DNA of 7,116 nucleotides, from NCBI GenBank assembly GCA_002393865.1, contig DGUD01000036.1:1-7116 (forward strand), read 5' to 3'. Positions within the stretch are counted from its first letter, which is position 1; each line of letters starts with the position of its first letter. A program made the translations under genes and the position numbers. Under the pieces are notes generated by a model. That model searched no databases, was not told where the DNA came from, and worked only from the letters and a program-made list of their open reading frames with translations. The DNA is from Treponema sp. UBA4319. GTDB lineage: Bacteria > Spirochaetota > Spirochaetia > Treponematales > Treponemataceae. Shown here one piece after another: positions 1 through 4,749 of this stretch.

Positions 1-159
1 GCACAGAATTTGAATATCATAAGAAAACTTGTTATGAACCTGCTAAAGGGATTGGATTTGCCTGTCGCAACAAAAAAGAAGAATCTTACAATAGGCAACA
101 AACAGACACTCTGTTCAAAAAACGAAAAATGTCTGCTTTACGCCTTGCAGAATCTATAA
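1..159 (+). CDS. ISAs1-family transposase, C-terminal fragment (5' end outside window)
   Basis: Frame 1 is open from the first base to TAA at 157-159, giving 52 residues that begin AQNLNIIRKLVMNLLKGLDL and end YALQNL. The pattern 'N(L/F)xIIRKLxxNLLK' followed by a lysine-rich stretch and a short final helix is what I know from the C-terminus of ISAs1-family (DDE) transposases, after the catalytic glutamate region. The catalytic residues lie to the left of the window and cannot be checked. By my count 1-160 is about 35% G+C, well below the neighbouring genes, which fits an acquired element. The recognition rests on a short tail, so assignment to another DDE family is possible, but the CAGGG-type end just downstream (172) supports ISAs1. 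Whether the full transposase is intact is unknown. Confidence 0.72.
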   Translation, partial: AQNLNIIRKLVMNLLKGLDLPVATKKKNLTIGNKQTLCSKNEKCLLYALQNL

Positions 160-172
160 TGCGTTTGCCCTG
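1..172 (+). mobile_element. Right end of an ISAs1-like insertion sequence
   Basis: The transposase stop at 157-159 is followed within 13 bases by ATGCGTTTGCCCTG (159-172), which read inward is CAGGGCAAACGCAT. ISAs1-family elements characteristically have terminal inverted repeats starting CAGGG, and a short gap between stop codon and end is usual. The element therefore probably ends at 172, and base 173 is host DNA. The left end and the target-site duplication partner lie outside the window; the right-hand copy of any 8-10 bp duplication would start at 173 (CTTTCTTGCA). The composition shift and the interrupted ORF on the opposite strand agree with this boundary. Confidence 0.62.
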
Positions 173-395
173 CTTTCTTGCAGGATATGCTATCTTCTAA
201 ACTCCCTGGGGCAAGAGCGCGGCCGGCTTTCTCGGACTCTGGCAGTCTGGCGATTATTGTCTTGTATTCAGCCTTTGCTTTTCCTGTTGTCTTTGCTGCT
301 GATTCGGGGCTGCATTGTAAGTCCTCTTCCAGGTGAAGCCTGAAGGATTTTTTGTACAGCGCCCACATCGCGGACGGCAATCCCAGATGTTGCAT
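138..395 (-). pseudogene. Unrecognised small ORF truncated by the IS insertion
   Basis: The ORF starts at ATG 393-395, chosen because a perfect Shine-Dalgarno (AAGGAGG, 402-408) sits six bases upstream. A further in-frame ATG at 453-455 has no such site and overlaps the end of the upstream hydrolase gene. It reads 85 residues to a stop at 138-140. The first 74 residues (MQHLGLPSAM..., with YKKSFRLHLEEDLQCSPE near 14-31 and AEYKTIIARLPESE near 42-55) come from host DNA; the last 11 (AGQTHYRFCKA) are encoded by the IS end in antisense. The natural C-terminus is therefore lost, and the gene is probably a remnant. It lies 47 bases downstream of the BAAT_C-like gene in the same direction, so it was probably the distal gene of that transcript. 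I do not firmly recognise the family. The charged helix followed by 'EYKxI...LP' faintly recalls the N-terminal part of L-2-amino-thiazoline-4-carboxylic acid hydrolase-like proteins, but this is only a guess. Confidence 0.55.
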
Positions 396-401
396 GATCT
401 T

Positions 402-408
402 CCTCCTT
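402..408 (-). promoter_or_regulatory. Shine-Dalgarno site deciding the start of the truncated ORF
   Basis: The minus strand reads AAGGAGG, then AAGATC, then ATG (393-395). This is a full-length anti-16S match at ideal spacing. It argues that translation begins at 395 rather than at the ATG at 455, which lies inside the preceding gene. It also shows that this genome uses classical Shine-Dalgarno initiation for some genes, in contrast to the plus-strand genes further right. Confidence 0.75.
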
Positions 409-442
409 GCTTTTTTGGCGGCCGCATAGCCCCTTGTGAGCT

Positions 443-1387
443 CTACACCTTCCATGTATCGATGAATCCCAGAATCCGCTTAAAGCTGTCCTGGCGCGCT
501 TGCTCACATGCTTCGGGATATCGTTTTTCTGCGGGAATCATGTGGTGCAGCGCCCATTTTGCATAGCCCGTCATCTCGTCAAGGCCGTCCGTGAGCGCGT
601 GGCTTGCTTTTTCGTAGATGTGGGATTCTACGCGGTACGGGTACTGCGCATCCGCAAGGATTTTTACTATCCGGGAGACCGCGGTGTCGGACGGCCAGCA
701 GTCGTCGTCCTTTGCCGCAAGGAGCAGGATGTCGGCATGCATGTCCTCGACTTTTATGCGGGATGCTTCCGCCGTGGGGTTGTGGTCGTAGCCGTAGCGC
801 ATAAAACGCGCAAGCCCGTAGCGTTTGTCTTTTGCTGCGGCCAGAAGGATGCGGGGAATTCCCTTGTCTATGAGCGTCCATGGCGAATAAGGGATTTCAT
901 CCCCATGCCAGGTGTAGACGGATGTTCCGAGCCGCCTGAACGAGCTCGTCGTTCCTTCCATGACATAATCGTAGGGAACGACGGGAATCACGCAGCCGAT
1001 TTCCGGAATGAGCGAGGCGGCAAGCAGCGTGTAGCCGGCGCCGGTGGAGACCGCAGTCATCGCGATTCCCTCAACGCCTTTTTCCTCCTTCAGCCACCGG
1101 ATTGCTTTCTCCACGTAGTCGACAGGAATCGCGGCCAGATTTTTGGGCAGCCCTTTCCACAGATAAAAACCGAGCACAAGCACATTGTAGCCTGCCTCGC
1201 GGATAAAACGGCTCATCAGGACGCTCGTTTTTTCATCGCATGAGGCACCTCCGGCGGCAATCACCACCTTGCTGGGCGATTTTGTCCCCGCAAAATAGAT
1301 TCCCGTAAAGCCATGTTTTTCAAGCGTGCAGCGTTCTCCGCCGGATTGGCTCAGTCCTGTAGGATTCCGCTGCCCTGTGCCTGCCAT
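443..1387 (-). CDS. Alpha/beta hydrolase, acyl-CoA thioesterase/BAAT C-terminal (BAAT_C) type
   Basis: A 314-residue protein without a signal peptide, so probably cytoplasmic. The order of motifs fits the BAAT_C family, whose members hydrolyse acyl-CoA thioesters or transfer the acyl group: a first strand with an oxyanion-type turn (VVIAAGGAS, 41-49); IPVDYVEKAIRWLKE (87-101), the typical helix before the nucleophile; the elbow TAVSTGAGYTLLAAS (111-125) with Ser114; LLLAAKDDDCWPS (221-233), carrying the Asp of the triad followed by the family's WPS; and KASHAL (260-265) with His263. The N-terminal thioesterase domain of eukaryotic BAAT/ACOT proteins is absent, as is common in short bacterial members. 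The first Gly of GxSxG is Ala112, a conservative change. ATG 1385-1387 is preceded by AAGGGG at six bases. The gene has its own promoter inside a palindrome (1426-1454) and is followed by the IS-truncated ORF. The substrate is unknown; a general esterase or lipase-like enzyme is the alternative. Confidence 0.8.
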   Translation of the reverse strand: MAGTGQRNPTGLSQSGGERCTLEKHGFTGIYFAGTKSPSKVVIAAGGASCDEKTSVLMSRFIREAGYNVLVLGFYLWKGLPKNLAAIPVDYVEKAIRWLKEEKGVEGIAMTAVSTGAGYTLLAASLIPEIGCVIPVVPYDYVMEGTTSSFRRLGTSVYTWHGDEIPYSPWTLIDKGIPRILLAAAKDKRYGLARFMRYGYDHNPTAEASRIKVEDMHADILLLAAKDDDCWPSDTAVSRIVKILADAQYPYRVESHIYEKASHALTDGLDEMTGYAKWALHHMIPAEKRYPEACEQARQDSFKRILGFIDTWKV

Positions 1388-1417
1388 AAAATGCCCCTTG
1401 CCGAATATTTAGTTAGC

Positions 1418-1437
1418 TTTTACTAATTATAGTAAAA
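1418..1437. promoter_or_regulatory. Palindrome over the -10 box, candidate repressor operator
   Basis: TTTTACTA (1418-1425), a 4-base centre ATTA, then TAGTAAAA (1430-1437): a perfect 8+8 inverted repeat. The centre and right arm contain the minus-strand -10 TATAAT (1426-1431). A second, overlapping dyad is TTAGT (1409-1413)/ACTAA (1422-1426), just downstream of the predicted transcription start. A dimeric repressor (TetR-, LacI- or GntR-like) bound here would block RNA polymerase at the hydrolase promoter. No such regulator gene is adjacent in the window; the AraC-family gene at 3444-4199 usually would not use this type of site. The repeat is AT-rich, so part of the symmetry could be incidental. 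Confidence 0.5.
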
Positions 1438-1454
1438 AGCGGCTGTTTTGTGAA
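1426..1454 (-). promoter_or_regulatory. Sigma70-type promoter of the BAAT_C-like hydrolase gene
   Basis: On the minus strand, TTCACA (1449-1454; 5 of 6 bases match TTGACA) is separated by 17 bases (1432-1448) from a perfect TATAAT (1426-1431). Transcription would start near 1419 and leave a leader of about 32 nucleotides carrying AAGGGG before ATG 1387. The promoter lies in the 81-base gap after the FrsA-like gene, so the BAAT_C-like gene can be expressed independently of the upstream operon. Confidence 0.72.
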
Positions 1455-1468
1455 GTGCGCGGGAAGCC

Positions 1469-2653
1469 TCATCCAATCCGTTCAATCCACGCGCAGATTT
1501 CGTCGAGGGCAAGCTTTCCGTTCCCGACGTTGCAATGGTTCTGGGCGTTTTCCTTGTCGGTGAACAGGCGGAACGTCAGGCTCCTCACGTTTTTCAGCAT
1601 GTTGATTTCGCGGCCAATCAAACGGTAGTCTATAAAGTGGTCGTCGCTTGCGCCGAGAATCAGCATGTCCTGCGTGATGCGGTCTGCGACAGGCTCAATG
1701 TCGTAGCGCTTGAGTTTTTGCGCGTAGCCGTATGCGTCATTCGCCTCGTAGGCGTACATGCCGTGCTTTAGGCCCCAGTCAATCACGGCTTCCTTTTTTG
1801 CTTTCTTTGCGAACACTGCGTTTATCAGGTGGCGCAGATGGAATCTCATGCAGAAATAAAAAAGCTTCTGGACCGCAGGCTTCTGCATTCCGACAATGAC
1901 ATCCTGAAAGCACGGGAAGACCGACCATGCGACTACTTTTGTGATGCGCTTGTCAAATGCGGCGGCACGGGGCGCAAGATATCCGCCAAGAGAAATCCCG
2001 ATAATCGTGACTTCGTTCAGCTTGAAAAAATCAAGCACCGCCTTTACGGGCTTTTCCCACTCGTGCGTAAAATGCATGCCCTGCAGCCGCATGACGCCGC
2101 CCTGGCCGGGGCCCTCGAACATATAGACCTCAAAGCCTTTTTCCTGCAGGTACAGAACCGTAAAAAGGAATTCCTCAAAATAACTGTCGTTTCCGCCGTG
2201 AATCAGAATCGTGCCTTTTTTTGCGCCGTCGGGAACAAGGTGCATTACCGGCAGCCTTACGTTCTGATACGGAACTTCGCATTTTTCTATGCGGCTTTTG
2301 CCGTTATGCGGGACAAAAAAATCCGCATAGTATTCATAGAATAAATCCGTCGCTTTTTTGTAGTAGCGCAGTTTGTCGGGGTCGCCGTCGTACATAAAAA
2401 ATTCGCTCATGCGGTAATAGGCAATGGCGTTATCTATGCGCTCCTCTTGCAGCGCCTCGTCGCCGAGCGCAATCAGCTCGCGCTTCCAGTCGGCGCTGTT
2501 CTTGATTTTTCCCGCGATTTTCTGGATATCCTCAAGGCGGCCGCCGTCCCAGTTAATCACGCGGTTCAGCTGGTAGTCAAAGTTCCGCTCGTCATTCAGA
2601 TGGTATACGCCGCTTTTCAGCGTGATTGCTTGATTCACATCGTATTTCTTCAT
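1469..2653 (-). CDS. FrsA/DHPON-hydrolase-like alpha/beta hydrolase
   Basis: A 394-residue cytoplasmic protein. Residues 1-130 are a helical, charged N-terminal region (e.g. KLRYYKKATDLFYEYYADFF, 94-113), as in the FrsA-like esterases and the 2,6-dihydroxypseudooxynicotine hydrolase group. The alpha/beta core follows: TILIHGGNDS (148-157), the oxyanion HGG; EGPGQGG (180-186), typical of this group; the nucleophile elbow GISLGG (219-224) with Ser221; GASDDHF (334-340) supplying the Asp (337 or 338); and AQNHC (370-374) with His373. The full triad is present, so it should be active; it may cleave C-C or ester bonds in small molecules, but the substrate cannot be read from sequence. Length is normal for the group. 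ATG 2651-2653 has GGGAGG upstream, lying inside the end of the membrane-protein gene, whose stop is only 3 bases away. The two genes are thus co-transcribed and probably translationally linked. Confidence 0.85.
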   Translation of the reverse strand: MKKYDVNQAITLKSGVYHLNDERNFDYQLNRVINWDGGRLEDIQKIAGKIKNSADWKRELIALGDEALQEERIDNAIAYYRMSEFFMYDGDPDKLRYYKKATDLFYEYYADFFVPHNGKSRIEKCEVPYQNVRLPVMHLVPDGAKKGTILIHGGNDSYFEEFLFTVLYLQEKGFEVYMFEGPGQGGVMRLQGMHFTHEWEKPVKAVLDFFKLNEVTIIGISLGGYLAPRAAAFDKRITKVVAWSVFPCFQDVIVGMQKPAVQKLFYFCMRFHLRHLINAVFAKKAKKEAVIDWGLKHGMYAYEANDAYGYAQKLKRYDIEPVADRITQDMLILGASDDHFIDYRLIGREINMLKNVRSLTFRLFTDKENAQNHCNVGNGKLALDEICAWIERIG

Positions 2654-2656
2654 GGT

Positions 2657-3352
2657 TCAGTTCCTCCCTGTGCCTTTGTTCTGCTGGGTGCGGCCAGAAC
2701 GCCTGCCGGCTGCCCAAAGATATACGTACCACACAATCATTCCACAGTTCATGCAGAAGGTATACAGCCCTTTTGAGAAGGCGCTCTGCGGAAGAAGCAT
2801 GGATATGGTGCCTGTAATGAGCATGGGAAAGAGCGGGGTGGACAGAAGCGCCTGCTTTTTCAGCCTTGTCTTTCCTGCAAGAATTACGGCGGCTGTGGCG
2901 ATGAATGCTGGGGCGCTGCATGCGTACGACGCAAAGAGCACCGGCCGTAAAAGACTGTCCAGCCTGCCGGAGAAGCTGGCTGCCTGCATGGCGCCGGACA
3001 TCCGTGCGGCAATGCCGTATGCTGCCACATGGAATGTCACAATCAGATGGAGGAACAGCCAGCCGAATGCGCAGAGGCCGGAAGCTGCGTCCAGTGCGCG
3101 GCCGCATGCTGCGCTGCCACAGAGTGCGGTTCCGGTATGCGACAGGGCGTAGCAGAACAACGGCGCGGCCACGACTGAGCACAAAAGCGTGGCCGTTATC
3201 CGCCATGGCGCAAAATCCGCGCCGTGCCCTTCGCTTATAAAATAAAACGCGCCTGCAACGGGTTCCGGGGAGACAAAGCCCAGAAGCCAGTCTCCGGCAC
3301 CGAACAGAAGCGCTCCTGCCAGCGCGCATACGCATATTTTTTGCCCCTGCAT
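2657..3352 (-). CDS. Six-helix integral membrane protein of unknown function
   Basis: A 231-residue, strongly hydrophobic protein. I see about six membrane segments near 7-27, 52-72, 93-115, 134-159, 168-188 and 195-215, followed by a short basic tail (GRRSGRTQQNKGTGR). Features that may be conserved are GDWLLGF (20-26) in helix 1, APWRI (48-52) before helix 2, and HLIVTFH (102-108) in helix 3. The pattern 'GD-LLG ... WR' with six helices resembles DUF6796-type bacterial membrane proteins, but I place it there only loosely. The start is fixed: an in-frame TAA lies two codons upstream (3356-3358). TAAGGA lies directly against the ATG, so ribosome binding is not classical; GGGG seven bases upstream may serve. 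It is the first gene of the operon with the FrsA-like hydrolase, suggesting a linked role such as substrate passage or membrane sensing. This is inference only. Confidence 0.75.
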   Translation of the reverse strand: MQGQKICVCALAGALLFGAGDWLLGFVSPEPVAGAFYFISEGHGADFAPWRITATLLCSVVAAPLFCYALSHTGTALCGSAACGRALDAASGLCAFGWLFLHLIVTFHVAAYGIAARMSGAMQAASFSGRLDSLLRPVLFASYACSAPAFIATAAVILAGKTRLKKQALLSTPLFPMLITGTISMLLPQSAFSKGLYTFCMNCGMIVWYVYLWAAGRRSGRTQQNKGTGRN

Positions 3353-3373
3353 TCCTTACCCCGCATAAAGGAT

Positions 3374-3407
3374 AGCTGCCGGAAAGCATCGGTCTTCCCG
3401 GACAGCT
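3374..3407 (-). other. GC-rich hairpin in the leader of the membrane-protein operon
   Basis: The arms are AGCTGCCGGAAAG (3374-3386) and CTTCCCGGACAGCT (3394-3407), with a 7-base loop. On the minus-strand RNA this gives AGCUG, a bulged U, CCGG, then GAAG:CUUU with one G-U pair: about 13 base pairs. It lies between the AraC-type gene (stop at 3444) and the membrane-protein start (3352). No U-run follows on either strand, so it is not a standard intrinsic terminator. The predicted start from the -10 box at 3411-3416 falls within the upstream arm, so only transcripts reading through from the AraC gene would form the full stem. It could act in processing, mRNA stability or weak attenuation. Confidence 0.45.
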
Positions 3408-3410
3408 CTT

Positions 3411-3416
3411 AGTATA
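3411..3416 (-). promoter_or_regulatory. Candidate -10 element for the membrane protein/hydrolase operon
   Basis: The minus strand reads TATACT here, a good -10, 58 bases upstream of ATG 3352. The expected start is near 3404, giving a leader of about 52 nucleotides. I find no convincing -35 at 16-18 bases, so the promoter may depend on an activator, which would suit the adjacent AraC-family regulator. Read-through from the AraC gene is the alternative source of transcription. Confidence 0.45.
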
Positions 3417-3443
3417 CACGGGCGTTCAAAAGAAAACTTTCAT

Positions 3444-4199
3444 TTAGATGCTGTTTTGTCTGCTTGGGTGCTCCATGCTTTTGGTAAAATCCGAGAAAGA
3501 GATGCCGAACATCCGCTTGCACGTCGCGGCAAAATGTGATGGCGAGTCAAAGCCTGCGTCGAGGGCTGCCTGCGAGATGTTCCCGCTCTTCTGGAAGAGT
3601 ATGTATCCCTTGCGCATTTTTTCCATGGCGAGATAGCGGTGGAGCGAGATGCCCACCTGCTGCGTAAAGAGGTGTGAGAGCCTGCTTTGCGAGAGGCATG
3701 CGATGGAGCTGAGCCGCGGCATTATGTCTTCGGGGATTTCATCAAGCGATTTCAGGAAGCTGAGGACGCGCTCAATCCGCAGGTCGGATTTTTCTTCATG
3801 AAGCGGGCTCAGTCCCAGTACCGAGCGGATCTGAACGTCTGCCGCCGCAAGGGAATGTGTTTTCTCTGTATTCCAGACAGCGCGGATTTTTTCTACGATA
3901 GCGTTCTCAAGCACGCAGAAATCGGTTCCGTTGAGATAATCGCGGGAAAGGATTTTTGACGCGGAGGAGCTTGTGTCAAAAAGGTACAGGAGCAGTTCCC
4001 CGTCTGGCGCGCAGACGGTATGGAGCACATCGGACGCAATGCAGACACCGTTTGCACGGAATGCATTCCCTGAGGCCTCGCCGTGCAAGTCCCCCGCAAG
4101 CGAGACGACGACATGGCTTGCAAGATGACGGTGTAAGTCCGGCGTCTTGTATTCGCTCCGGATAAGGATGTGGTCGTACTCAAAAAGTATGTCTGTCAT
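3444..4199 (-). CDS. AraC-family transcriptional regulator with cupin-like sensor domain
   Basis: A 251-residue protein from ATG 4197-4199. Residues about 1-90 look like the beta-rich cupin-type sensor of small AraC regulators, with the histidine cluster HRHLASH (23-29) that often marks the metal or ligand pocket, and His60. The C-terminal half is the DNA-binding domain: first helix-turn-helix about 163-190 (LSSIACLSQSRLSHLF, then VGISLHRYL) and second about 208-238 (ISQAALDAGFDSPSHFAATC, then FGISFSDF), the latter matching the family signature well. An upstream in-frame TTG (4236-4238) would add 13 residues, but it forms the -35 TTGACC of the apparent promoter, so I prefer the ATG. There is no Shine-Dalgarno before either. 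It faces away from the MGMT gene and precedes the membrane protein/hydrolase operon, its likely target, presumably as a ligand-responsive activator. Confidence 0.88.
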   Translation of the reverse strand: MTDILFEYDHILIRSEYKTPDLHRHLASHVVVSLAGDLHGEASGNAFRANGVCIASDVLHTVCAPDGELLLYLFDTSSSASKILSRDYLNGTDFCVLENAIVEKIRAVWNTEKTHSLAAADVQIRSVLGLSPLHEEKSDLRIERVLSFLKSLDEIPEDIMPRLSSIACLSQSRLSHLFTQQVGISLHRYLAMEKMRKGYILFQKSGNISQAALDAGFDSPSHFAATCKRMFGISFSDFTKSMEHPSRQNSI

Positions 4200-4209
4200 G
4201 GCATAGAAA

Positions 4210-4238
4210 ATGGTACCTAGCTCTGGCGGAATGGTCAA
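4210..4238 (-). promoter_or_regulatory. Putative promoter of the AraC-family gene
   Basis: On the minus strand, TTGACC (4233-4238; 5 of 6) and TACCAT (4210-4215; 4 of 6) are 17 bases apart. The predicted start is near 4203, leaving only about 4 nucleotides before ATG 4199 and no room for a Shine-Dalgarno. The arrangement makes the TTG at 4236 a promoter element rather than a start codon. The -10 is weak, so confidence is moderate. Confidence 0.45.
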
Positions 4239-4345
4239 GTGCGTGCGGACGGGCGCCGGGGTTTGGCTGGGGGAATGGGACTGCGCTCCGGGCGGAGGCC
4301 ATGTGTGCGGGGGCTGATGCGGCTATTCCCTTTTCCTCTGCGTGC

Positions 4346-4354
4346 TGCTATAGT
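4346..4354 (+). promoter_or_regulatory. Extended -10 promoter abutting the MGMT start codon
   Basis: TGC followed by TATAGT (4349-4354), then exactly six bases (ATCGGC), then ATG 4361. The TGn extension compensates for the lack of a good -35; TTCCCT at 4326-4331 is the base at 17-bp spacing and matches poorly. Starting seven bases after the -10 places the first nucleotide on the A of the ATG, so the mRNA would be leaderless. No Shine-Dalgarno is visible upstream. Confidence 0.65.
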
Positions 4355-4360
4355 ATCGGC

Positions 4361-4705
4361 ATGTCGCTTGCCGAAAAAATCTACGCCGCAGTGCGCCTGA
4401 TACCACGCGGGAAAGTCGCCTCGTATTCTCAGATTGCGGCTCTTGCGGGCAACTGCAATCTGCGGCGCTTTGTGGGAAATACGCTGCACAAGAATCCGAG
4501 CAATTCCCGTACGCCCTGCCACCGCGTTGTGAATGCAAAAGGCTTCTGCTCCGGGAGTTTTGCCTTTGGCGGAGCGGACGCCCAGCGGCAGAAGCTGGAG
4601 GCGGAGGGCGTTGTCTTTACGGACGGGCACGTCGATTTAAAAACGAGCGGCATTACGGAAGATGATTTTGAGATGATGAGCGCGGCGCTTTCGGTGCTTG
4701 GCTGA
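4361..4705 (+). CDS. Small MGMT/alkyltransferase-like protein retaining the active-site Cys
   Basis: A 114-residue single-domain protein of the O6-alkylguanine-DNA alkyltransferase DNA-binding family. GKVASYSQIAALAG (17-30) is the start of the winged helix, RRFVGNTLHKNP (35-46) holds the arginine that normally flips the base, and TPCHRVV (51-57) contains Cys53, the alkyl-acceptor position. The usual N-terminal domain of Ogt/Ada is absent, and the C-terminal part (GGADAQRQKLEAEGVVF, then HVDL, 70-93) resembles the ATL/YbaZ group, in which this Cys is normally Trp. Both direct alkyl transfer and lesion recognition for nucleotide excision repair are therefore possible. The ATG at 4361 is preferred over an in-frame ATG at 4301: homology starts at MSLAEKIYAAVRLIPRG, and the promoter lies between the two. 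It is divergent from the AraC-type gene and 44 bases before the DUF362 gene. Confidence 0.88.
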   Translation: MSLAEKIYAAVRLIPRGKVASYSQIAALAGNCNLRRFVGNTLHKNPSNSRTPCHRVVNAKGFCSGSFAFGGADAQRQKLEAEGVVFTDGHVDLKTSGITEDDFEMMSAALSVLG

Positions 4706-4714
4706 CGAAAAATG

Positions 4715-4743
4715 CTGCCAAAAGCGCAGACCTGTGCTATACT
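4715..4743 (+). promoter_or_regulatory. Promoter of the DUF362 gene, leaderless geometry
   Basis: CTGCCA (4715-4720; 4 of 6 to TTGACA), 17 bases, then TATACT (4738-4743) with a TGC extension (4735-4737). Six bases (GAGAGC) separate the -10 from ATG 4750. The predicted start coincides with the A of the ATG. The sequence TGCTATACT nearly repeats the TGCTATAGT of the MGMT promoter. The whole promoter sits in the 44-base gap after the MGMT stop, so the two genes are not a simple operon. Confidence 0.65.
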
Positions 4744-4749
4744 GAGAGC

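Noticed and set aside
500..1243. 247-residue plus-strand ORF opposite the BAAT_C-like gene
   Set aside because: The antisense of a gene with an intact catalytic triad; it shows no recognisable domain and no ribosome site or promoter.
2592..3419. 275-residue minus-strand ORF overlapping the membrane-protein gene
   Set aside because: Arg/Ser/Cys-rich composition with no domain pattern. It overlaps almost all of the membrane-protein gene, which has clear hydrophobic periodicity and correct operon spacing. It is a frame shadow in GC-rich DNA.
4200..4238. TTG start at 4236-4238 for the AraC-family protein
   Set aside because: The TTG forms the TTGACC -35 box at 17-bp spacing from TACCAT. No Shine-Dalgarno precedes it, and ATG 4199 gives a normal family length.
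4301..4360. N-terminal extension of the MGMT protein from ATG 4301
   Set aside because: The added 20 residues (MCAGADAAIPF...) do not resemble the family, and the -10 box of the promoter lies within this stretch.
3444..4705. Ada-like adaptive response made of the AraC-type regulator plus divergent MGMT gene
   Set aside because: The regulator has a cupin-like sensor rather than the Cys-rich methyl-acceptor domain of Ada. Adjacency of an AraC gene and an MGMT gene is not evidence enough.
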